Shown here piece by piece: positions 55,370-64,000 of a DNA stretch of 64,000 nucleotides. Both the position numbers and the translations under genes were made by a program. How positions within the stretch are numbered: position 1 is the stretch's first letter; every line of letters starts with the position of its first letter. Under the pieces are notes generated by a model. That model worked only from the letters and a program-made list of their open reading frames with translations. It ran no database searches and was not told where the DNA came from. The DNA is from Coffea arabica (Eukaryota > Streptophyta > Magnoliopsida > Gentianales > Rubiaceae), in the NCBI RefSeq assembly GCF_036785885.1, contig NC_092312.1, forward strand, positions 24,260,001-24,324,000. The letters are read 5' to 3'.

Positions 55370-55980
55370 GTGTTTTATCTCTGGCTCATCCTGGCCTCAT
55401 CTATAGAAGCTTGCCAAGACCTTTCTTTTTTCCTTTTTTTTTTTTTGGGTTCTGATGTTTATCCCAGCCTTATCTTTAGCAGCTTGGCAAACCCTTTGTT
55501 CTTTTGTTTTCTTGGGGGTTTTTTTGGGGGTTGGAGGGGAGGGGTAATGGGGTTATGACACGTGTCCGTTTTTTTTTCTTTTACGACATGTGTGTATTGA
55601 CTCAGTGACTTGAGTTCGTAAACGTTATTACATATGTCTGCAGACGGATTATGTTTACCTGGACATGACACTCTGTTTATTGCATGTAAGGCCATCATCA
55701 ATTGTGAAATAACACAAAATGGATTCTGAGATATTCTTCTCTAGTAAGTAGTAACCAGATACTGTTCTTTTTCCTCCTACAAAGAGCCTTATTTGAGGTC
55801 CAGATTATTTTGACATCCACGTACCATATCAAACTGAACATATGCACTAGTTCTCAAGGACGTAGATAAATTAAGCTCAGAAATTCCTAAAAAATTAGTG
55901 TTGCGAGGTGGAAAAGAAGCACTTAATTCCAATTAAAATGATTACAAACACGAATGGTTTACTGTCTAATTAGGTTTTGA
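55370..55980. other. Intergenic, no gene seen
   Basis: T-rich tracts, G-rich GGGGGTTGGAGGGGAGGGG at about 55523, otherwise nothing recognised. Confidence 0.4.
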
Positions 55981-56583
55981 ATTTTTCGGACGGACGGTTT
56001 TGACTCTTTCTTTATTTCTGGTTCAAGGCTAAAGGGACAATATGTCCTAGGCAGGACTATTGTCGTTGGACGTGATCAGGCCGTTCAGTACATCAAAGAA
56101 GTTGCACTTTCAGTTTTTGGATTAAAATCTTTTGCCTGCAATCCCAATTTATGTCGACCAGAGAACACTTTTCTTTGGAAACCAAAAGGGCCTTGCTTCT
56201 TGATCGATCCGGACCACAAAACTGTGCTTGTTATAAGAGAATTGGATACATTAGGCGTCAAGGAGAATTGGGTAGAAAGTATAGTACAATCGTTTATATT
56301 TGACCAAACTGTGCAAGACCAAGGTTGGCAGTTGTTAATACAGATCCAAACATCCTGTACTCAGGTTCTAAACTTGATAAGGAGACAAGCCCCTAGAGAC
56401 ATAGGCTTTGCAGCACACCTAGAGGGTATCAGAGACTTTAGCTCAATATTTAGGAAATGCTCATTTGATAGGTTATCTTGTGACCTTAACAGAAAAAATG
56501 TAAGACTGAGTGAACTTGCAACACATATGCTTTTTGATGAGGAATTTCTAGATCTTCAGCGTCTTAGTACACTTTTTGTATAG
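55981..56583 (+). pseudogene. RNase H-like fragment at a LINE-like 3' end
   Basis: Open for 200 codons after a TGA at 55978-55980 but without an early Met. The distal part (GWQLLIQIQTSCTQVLNLIR, then IRDFSSIFRKCSFDRLSCDL, NRKNVRLSELATHML) follows the layout of plant retroelement RNase H domains of the RVT_3 type: a strand with an ESDS-like segment (here QTSC, acidic residue lost), a helix with V/L-x2-I, then CSF and NxxA-x-LA. The key acidic residues look replaced, so it is probably inactive. It ends 67 bp before a poly(A) run and has AATAAA at about 56630, consistent with the 3' end of a 5'-truncated retrotransposed copy. The family match is by eye only and moderate. Confidence 0.45.
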
Positions 56584-56672
56584 TTCAAGATGAGCCCTTG
56601 TTCACATAGTGTAATGTTTTTTTACTACCAATAAATCTCTCTATCGTTTCTGGAAAAAAAAAAAAAAAAAGG
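56584..56672 (+). other. AATAAA signal followed by poly(A) run
   Basis: CCAATAAATCTCTC at about 56627-56640 is followed about 20 bp later by about 18 A residues (56654-56671). A polyadenylation signal plus a genomic A tail right after a reading frame marks a retrotransposed transcript. Confidence 0.7.
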
Positions 56673-59042
56673 AGCAGGTTTCCAGTTAAGTTGATTCGGA
56701 ATTCGTTCAAGTACATGAGCTTGAAGCCCAAATTTATTTGGCAAACTGGCAAGTAAATCTTGTATTCTTTGGAATTGACCAAAAAGAAAATGAAAAAAAA
56801 TAGCGAAAGGGTCCAACCTAACAATGTAATGTTGGAGGAGTAAGACATGTTCAAGTACAGTTTCAGAAGACGAGGGTGGTTCCAACTTCTTGACAAAGAC
56901 ATCCAAAACCTAATTCACATGCAAGTTAAACAAAGCTCTGAAAGAAATACAAGAACTGATTTTGCAGCTTAGAACTTTCTTTTTCTGCTAGAATACCATA
57001 TGGATATTGGACTGCATAACATGTTAGAACTTGCTTATCATTGGAAAGGGTGCTGTTCAATTAATGAGCTCTATTCTAGTTCCATACAAGAATTATATAG
57101 CTTGATTCTAGATTTGTTGCATGTTCTGGCTGAAGCCTGAATGCTACTGTAAAACTTACTAATTTCAAGAATTTCATGAGCTGTATTCTAACAAAACAAT
57201 GGTGAAAGAAAATGACGAGGCATCCTAATAGATACATGTTACATAAATAGCCATGAGCTAAAGAAGAACGTGGGAAAAAAATGAAGACATAATGACAAAA
57301 TTCATCCGGACCTCATAGGGTAAACTTCAAAAGTTATTGAATCTTTCTACAAAATAGGGAATGCTGCCCTCCTAGTTTAATCAAATTATTAGCAATTATC
57401 CTTCCAACATGGATGTAGAGTCTTTGATGTGTAATAATACTATGCCCTTTTGGACCCAAAGGAAAAAGGGAAAAACTTTTGTACCCAAAAAGAAGAAGAA
57501 GAAGAAGAAGATGGGAGAACACATTTGTGTTTACAATAGAAATGTGGACTGTAAAAATCTAAGCCACCTCTAAGTGCATGTAAAACCTCATTCAAATCCT
57601 GAGCATTTTCAACACGCAAATAGGAGGAATGAAATGTGATACATTATTGATGCCTTACTACTCAAAATCCAAACGTCCTGGTGCATAAATTCAGATAACA
57701 CTCGTGTAATTTCTACCTTGGCTAAATTGTTTCAGTCAAAGATCAAGTGGAGAACTGAAACTGCAGGTATCTCACGCTTCATTCCAGGAAACTAGCAAAG
57801 AAAATGTAAAAACAGTCTCGAAGCCAAAAATTGGTTTTATCATTCACTATGAAGTATAGTTAGTTTACATGCAAAACATAAAATGTGTAGGCTTCTGAGT
57901 TTCACCACAGAGATTTGAGCATATATGAAGAGGGGAAATTAATAACATAGTATGCGAATAAAATGTCATTTGTGTATCATTTACGTAGATATCACATGCC
58001 CAAAATGAATACTAAGATCCCGCATACAACTCATTTGTGTGATTTCGTCTTAAAGGGCATTGCCTATTTCATCTGCATAAAATGCAACTTAACGTTAATT
58101 TACTAAGTGAATTCCATCTACAGCTGCTTTAATTGAGTATAACTTGGTGCGTATCGAAACATAAAATTTTTTGTCAGAACAGAATAACGAATTGATTCCT
58201 CTTGCAGAGAAAAACTAAATGGCAAGTGTTGACATCTTCATTCAATCACCTATAGCAACAATATATGAGAACTGGAATAACATCCCAATTCATAGCTAAG
58301 AAAGAGGAACAGATTTCAATGGACGTCTACGTTTTGTTGTTTTTTTTGGGCAAAACTGGCAAAATAGGACTTTTAACGTAAGTTTCCAAAGCTGGAATCC
58401 ATGATTATGGCTGACTAATTTGATGTAAGCTACCAGTTGAAACTCGAACAATAGGAATCATCAGTTGGTTGGCATTTGGAACAAAATGGTCAACCACCTG
58501 AATAAGAAATTGGTAACTGTATTATGTTTTAAGCAAGAAAATGTTTGGTACGATTATTGGTGTAAGGAATCTTTTTGGTACAATTGGAAATTTCTTCGAA
58601 TTGGATTAGATCCATATGCTGGTTCTGCAACTCACGTACTTTGTATGTACGACAACAAGCAAGGTCTAAAGAAATGAAAGCTTTTGGCAATTGATAGCCT
58701 AGATGATAAATTTGTGTGTTGTTTCCCTTATTGTAGAAGCTTATTGGATTGAGCAAAGATCTCTTTGACCACATATATCTTCAACTAATACAAGAAAAAC
58801 ACAGGCTGGAGGAGGAAGGCCGAGAGAGGAATAGCCTCCTTGAAGTGCATCCATATGTATTCATCTATAATCAAACTCGGCAAGGTAGCAACAACTTTTG
58901 AGGAAAGCAAAAATGTATATGGGAAAAATTGACAGCAACAAAATGACCCTTGTCCTATATTCTGCTCATATTCTATGATACCTCTAGAGCATAGTATTTT
59001 AATTTCAGAGAAAAGACATCCATTAATTAGCACATTCCATTC

Positions 59043-59074
<32 letters not shown>

Positions 59075-59455
59075 TCACAGCCAATTAAGTGGAGAATAAT
59101 TCCTACGTGGAAAAACTTTGTAAATTCTTGGGTGAACTATAAGATAAGATAGAGATGAATTAAGCTATGGAGTAGTAACCAACTTTAGATTTTGCAAACA
59201 CCAAATTTTTTATTAGTATGATTGAACAAGTTGCAGTAAACAAATGGTGGTAGAATTAGTCTCCAGAGCTACACTCAACATTGTCATCCAACAAGCACTT
59301 GAAAGTTCCATCCTTGAGGGTAACAAGAAACAACTAAAAGTGGAATTTTCACAAATCAAAATGCAAGGCACGTTAAAGGACAATTACAACTAAATGTACA
59401 ACATGGATATGATTATGTTGCCGATCCATGGTTTTTCCCTTACCTTTTTATTGAC
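56673..59455. other. Intergenic, microsatellites only
   Basis: No credible gene. (AAG)n at about 57489-57511 and (TA)n(CA)n at about 59044-59072. The last few hundred bases are downstream of the AHL gene and may contain its 3' untranslated region. Confidence 0.45.
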
Positions 59456-60334
59456 CTAATACTGTGGCCGCCCCGTCGAGTTCCCTGTCCATCCTCCACC
59501 CTCCATTGGAAGCTGACTATTAGGCATATTTATCGGCAGATTGAAAAAGGGAAGCCCTAAAGATGGATCAGAAAATTGATTATTTGAGCCACCAGCACCA
59601 GCACCACTACCCCCACTGCCACCGCCACCACCGGAGGTCTGAGACGCCGCAGGTGGCTGCATCTGAAGTGAGTGATCATCTTCATCCAAAGGCAGCCTTT
59701 CATATGCTACGTTAGTGAAAGAAGCAGCAATAACAATCACAGGTCCAGAAGCAATCAAAGCTCCCACAACATTTCCTCCAACAACTTGACCTTGTCCACC
59801 AGCCAAATATATGGTCAAACTGGTGGCACCCGGTGGAGCTGGCGGTGGAAGGAAGGAGCCCGACAATGATAAAATCTCGAACCGGCCATGTAACGTCACG
59901 ACTGAGCCCGCAGCAGCCGGTTGCCTCAAGCTCACATTGTTGACGGTGCCACTACCACTCAATATGCAAATACCTCTTTGCCTTTTTCTAGCATACGTTG
60001 CAACTGATTCAAACACATCACAGCCGCTGCTGACCTCTAATATATGTGCCCGGAGCGTGTTGGCGCTCTCTCGGGTGATTATCACCGGGGGTTTAGGCTT
60101 GTTTTTGGAGCCAGGTGGCCGGCCTCTTGGCCGACGAGCCACAACATCGCCTGAGCTTGTGTTTGATGTGACCAGCTCTAGACCAGCTTGGTGAGATTCA
60201 TCGTCGTTCTCGCCGGAAAATTGGTTCCGATTGCTGTCATCTTCGGAGTTGGCCACTGGTCTTTGAAGCTGGAGATCAGGCCTGTGAAGCTGAGTAACAA
60301 AGCGAGAAGCTGAGCCTAAGTCTAAACCAGCCAT
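59456..60334 (-). CDS. AHL: AT-hook motif nuclear-localised (AHL) protein, AHL21/AHL23-like
   Basis: Intronless, 292 residues, start at [13 protein letters not shown]; in-frame codons upstream encode a hydrophobic stretch unlike the family. AHL proteins bind AT-rich DNA in the nucleus and form trimers that modulate growth and organ development. One AT-hook [17 protein letters not shown] lies at residues 67-83. The PPC (DUF296) domain runs from about 94 to 215, with [26 protein letters not shown] at 150-155, [16 protein letters not shown] and [14 protein letters not shown] Gly-rich linker (about 234-250) and the C-terminal [12 protein letters not shown] follow. A single hook of this kind, no introns and the MAGLDLG start place it in clade A with AHL21/GIANT KILLER and AHL23; I cannot tell which is the ortholog. 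A (GA)n tract at 60549-60561 is CT-rich in the leader or promoter sense. Confidence 0.95.
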   Translation of the reverse strand: MAGLDLGSASRFVTQLHRPDLQLQRPVANSEDDSNRNQFSGENDDESHQAGLELVTSNTSSGDVVARRPRGRPPGSKNKPKPPVIITRESANTLRAHILEVSSGCDVFESVATYARKRQRGICILSGSGTVNNVSLRQPAAAGSVVTLHGRFEILSLSGSFLPPPAPPGATSLTIYLAGGQGQVVGGNVVGALIASGPVIVIAASFTNVAYERLPLDEDDHSLQMQPPAASQTSGGGGGSGGSGAGAGGSNNQFSDPSLGLPFFNLPINMPNSQLPMEGGGWTGNSTGRPQY

Positions 60335-63300
60335 ACACAAGAACAAAAGAGAACAGGAAAACAAAGTACTAATTAAGTAAAATAAAGTATGATTAAATTG
60401 GAAAATTATAAGTAACAAGTATAAAAACTAATTAGCGATTTTTTATGTGGCTATTAAAGAAGAATAAAGCACAGCAATTCAAACCCTAGAGCGAATAGAA
60501 AACAAAAGGAATCGAGTGGAGAGAAAGGAAGGTATGAATGAAGATGAGAGAGAGAGAGAAAGTGGCAGATCGATGCAGCTATTGTCACAGCCAAAAGTAT
60601 GCATTTGAGGATATAAAATATGTCGAAATGTTCATTTTTGAATTAAGAGGCACATTATTTCTTAATCCTGCTTTTTGTAAAAGGAGAATAGTATAATTTA
60701 AGATGAAGAAACTTACAAGGAGATGATAGGTACATATAAATAAGGTCGTATGCAGGTAAAGTTTCGTGTATCAATACATAAATAAAGATGTATAAATGTG
60801 TACGAGCGTGCGCACACACTCGCGTATCCTTGTTATTAGTAAAAGTCTAACGACGCGCATGCCATTTATTAATTTTCCCTTTGTCATAATTAACTTTGTA
60901 ATGAGTATTTTTTTTCTTTTCTTTTTCAACTTTGCAATAACTTAGAGTAGAACACATAGTACTATATGATAATTCCTTTAAAGCAAGAAGTTTGATTATT
61001 TCCCTCTTAAACAACTTTATAGAGTTTGGTCCGGCTTCCCTAGGTATCATGGATAACATTCCTTGCAATTGTTTGATATTTATTCTTAATTTTAGGCACT
61101 TTATTTCGTCCTAGTGAGATTAAATATAGCTTTTCTCTTAGAGAATTAGTACAAGGACATTTCTGGTAAGCGATTAAAGAATTTGTGTGTCTACCTGGCC
61201 GATGGAAAGATGTATGCAATGGAAAGTACATGAATCTAAAATATAGTAAGTATTTTCATCAATTGATTTTTCAAGAGGTGCAAAATGCAAGTTCTTGTAG
61301 GATGATTTTCACAATGCAGTAACTCTTAAATGCCCTTTGCATTTTGCAGTTAACATTTTCATCCATTGCAACAACTCATAGTGAAGGGTTATGATATGTA
61401 AAAGTGTCTAGAATTTTGTATATGAAGGCGAGCCTATGTTTAACTTTTTTTGCTTTTACATTTCTCTTTTTTTTTTTTTCGTTTTTTAGTGGTTTTCTAG
61501 AGAAGTAACTAGGTGTCCGCTGTAGTTCAAGATGGCAGAGGACCTTCTTAGTTCACACCATGAGTTAGAACATGCATGTTATTTTTGCTGGAAACGAGGT
61601 CTTGGTAGTCAAAATAATTCCACTTGTTTTTGGCTGTTGGAGCTAGCCTTCTCCAGTTGCTACTTTGCTTTTCCTGCCTTCAATATTCTTACTGGGTCAG
61701 TAGGAATAAAGTTGAGATCTAGTGTTGGTATGGAGATCATCATGACAATTGAGTTCAGAATATAGAAGATTATGGATGTAATCAAAATGAATGGGCGAGA
61801 AGTACATTTCGTACATTATTTAGGTCAAAGAAGGCTGCCTTTCACCTTATTAGCCTTTGGTAAGGAACAATTGTACGCCCTTTTTTTTTTTTTTTTTTGA
61901 TACTTGTCTCTAGGAAAAGAGCAAACACCGTTGCAAATTATAACACAAAATTATTTAGTTTGATTGATATGAAGTTCTGATAATATTTGTACCGTGTATT
62001 CTAGGAGTGCTACACCCTCAAACATGTCCTCGCGCCCTCCTCCTTTCTCCTCCTCTTCCTCTTTCAGCAAAAAGAAAAAAAGTTGTGATGGAGCGAAAAG
62101 AATTCATAGTACAAAATATTTATTTTAATTTTTTAATGTAAGTGGAGGTCTCAAGTCCGACATATTTCACTTACATTTCCTTCTTTGCTCATGGTATAAA
62201 ATACAAATACACACTAGGTATTAAGGGGTAGAGCCATTTGAGGCCATAGAAGTAAACAATAACAAATGCAATTATTGTGAAATGAAAGGCAAGATTCGCC
62301 ATCCCTTTTAGTCTTTTCATATGATCTCCGATTGAAAATTTTAATTTGAAGTATGAAATTTGTTCACTAATAGAATTAAGTCATGCATTGTAACTTACAT
62401 TGTCACATCAACTTTGTAAAGAAATGAAAATAATATATTCACTATTTTTATATACGGCATTGTTTTGTCATTTAGGTACCAAAGCTTATCTATTTATCAG
62501 TAACAATAAACGCAGCGCAGCCAAGAATTCCATATTTTTGTTTTCCTTTAAGCTACAAGCTATCAATATGCTTACCTTGTACCTGATTGGAAGATTGATG
62601 AGGGGATAACTAAAATCTTCTTATAATTCATGGGGCTAAACAAAAATTGCCAGAAATTTTCAATTAGGCCCCTCGAGATTTTGTTTATTAATTTGTTGCT
62701 GATTATTTCCATCCACAACATTTGGTGGACTGCTGATACAAAACAAATAACCTAAAAACTAGAAAAGGTTATAATTGCAGGCACAAAAACAGAAAAGGTT
62801 ATAATTGCAGGCACAAAAACATTTTTTTTTATTTAGCTGCCAACCCTCCATGGATAGTATACAAAATCTTTAAACTGTTTGGTTGGCAGGATATAACATT
62901 AATAAAGCTCTGAATCTGGTCAAAATTAAATAAACAAATAAAGCGCCGAATTAATAGAGTAGTTTTTCGTAATAAAAAATCCATTCTACCGAAAAAGATG
63001 GCATTGCAGCCAAGAAAAAAAAAACATTTTGGAAAATGGAGGGGAGGCAGCCTAATATACCTATTCGGGAAAGTGTTGACAATTTTTAAAAAATAGTTAG
63101 AATTAGTGTTCAACCGTTGACGAAAATTGTTTATATATTAGTATTACTTTGAGGCTAAGCTACGGCAGAATATTATTCAGACTCCCTAATGTATGAATTA
63201 GTCCTTGACAATTGAACTACCTTATACGATCATATATTAAGCAACTGAACTATAGAGACAAACTAAGCATGAAAAGTTTTTATATTATTAGAGGGAACTG

Positions 63301-64000
63301 GTTTCAAATTAGGTTCTTATGTTTCATAAATGAAATGTGTATGGGATTGGATACTATAGACCATCCCAAGTAGATGCGAGATTTACTTTTGGAACCTAGT
63401 TTGGAGTTAAAGAAAATGGAAGGTTATTAATTAATTGAATTTGCAAGTTAGGACAAGTCATAGGCTAGCCAATGATCTTTAGTCCTTGTGTATAAATTGT
63501 CTGCACCCTCAATTGGCTGAAATGACGAGTAAATTCCATCAGAAAGTTCATTGAAATCAATAAAATCACCAGAGAAAGCATCAGATAAGTTTCAATTGGC
63601 ATTGTCTGAAGAGTTTTGATTAGCATAAAATCAAAGTCCACGGTCAAATCCTTTCATGGCAGACAATGTTAGTGAAAAAGATCATTTTGACACTCAGGCT
63701 CTTAATCTGAATATTATAACATCATATACTTAGAATTGTCAAATCGAGTCCTCCAATGAAACCGCAAGCTTGAAGCAACATTTCCAAGAAAAAGTTTGTC
63801 ACACATTATTTTATACATTGTCCATGTAAAGTTCTTTTACACGAGCATTTGCATATGTATATTATTTGTGTAAAAATTAAATTTCAAATTTAAAAATAAA
63901 TTTCGTGATACACATCCAATACTACTCGTGTATACACTGACAATACATTTATTGGTGAAAAGATTAGTCTGAATGATGCAAATTGGTAAATTTCCATGGC
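60335..64000. other. AHL upstream region and intergenic to window end
   Basis: The first several hundred bases should contain the AHL leader and promoter. Further right I see AT-rich DNA with a T-run followed by GATACTTG at about 61878-61905, of the kind left by retrotransposed poly(A), and a perfect tandem duplication at 62761-62820. No credible gene to the end of the window. Confidence 0.45.
62761..62820. repeat. Exact tandem duplication of 30 bp
   Basis: AGAAAAGGTTATAATTGCAG then GCACAAAAAC occurs twice without a difference, head to tail. Confidence 0.92.

Noticed and set aside
58465..58677. 70-codon frame rich in Trp and Tyr
   Set aside because: No start context, family or neighbouring exon that would support it.
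59672..60194. Plus-strand frames opposite the AHL gene
   Set aside because: Antisense shadows of a gene with clear AT-hook and PPC domains.
61532..61765. 77-codon frame starting MAEDLLSSHHELEHA
   Set aside because: Looks protein-like at first, but no family is recognisable and no flanking exons were found.
1..64000. tRNA or rRNA genes, CRISPR arrays, bacterial operons, integrated viral genomes
   Set aside because: None was seen. The B-box motifs found belong to SINE-like repeats, not to foldable tRNA genes, and the repeat arrays are not CRISPR-like.

Overview
This window looks like nuclear DNA of a eudicot plant. It is AT-rich, its genes are split by many short-to-long introns with plant-type borders, and it holds plant-specific families (HIPP metal-binding protein, AHL protein, type I MADS gene, LEA_1 protein, plant allantoin synthase). 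The space between is packed with plant transposon relics. I cannot name the species from the sequence; nothing suggests a bacterial, viral or organellar origin.

Genes, left to right. A 14-exon minus-strand gene (6399-16517) encodes a 383-residue 3-hydroxyisobutyryl-CoA hydrolase of the CHY1 type, ending in the peroxisomal tripeptide AKL; one of its introns uses a GC-AG border. A six-exon plus-strand gene (22717-26709) encodes allantoin synthase (transthyretin-like protein, TTL): an OHCU decarboxylase domain followed by a HIU hydrolase domain. Between the two domains, where plants splice in or out an internal peroxisomal signal, a stop codon sits where the first residue of that signal should be. 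A four-exon gene (35853-37772) encodes a two-HMA-domain isoprenylated metal-binding protein (HIPP). A two-exon gene (47507-48094, minus) encodes a group LEA_1 protein. An intronless type I (M-gamma, AGL80-like) MADS gene (52283-53662, minus) carries an unusual tail of about ten 22-residue repeats. An intronless AHL gene (59456-60334, minus) has one AT-hook and a PPC domain.

Mobile elements fill much of the rest. The main ones are: a Mutator-like MITE with perfect 9-bp target duplications (5198-5911), nested in a larger inverted-repeat element carrying a broken RING-H2 gene fragment; a GC-rich hAT MITE with perfect 8-bp duplications (17052-17665); a solo LTR sitting exactly between two copies of a 218-bp tandem duplication (18351-19286); a Pack-MULE-like element with about 200-bp inverted ends and a cytochrome P450 fragment (20877-22566); a 1.7-kb solo LTR (28914-30634); a 6.9-kb LTR retrotransposon with a gag-like CCHC knuckle but no recognisable pol (39396-46315, target duplication ACTTA), itself inserted in an older inverted-repeat element; several SINE or poly(A)-type insertions; and a LINE-like 3' end with an RNase H-like reading frame.

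The genes do not form an operon or an obvious pathway cluster. CHY1 (valine catabolism) and TTL (purine catabolism) are neighbours and both belong to families with peroxisomal members, but they are divergent, 6.2 kb apart, with transposons between them. I found no undescribed multi-gene system. The most informative oddities are the damaged peroxisomal exon of TTL, the repeat tail of the MADS protein, the array of hairpin-forming CGGACGTCCG motifs at 28338-28619, and the layered transposon nests.
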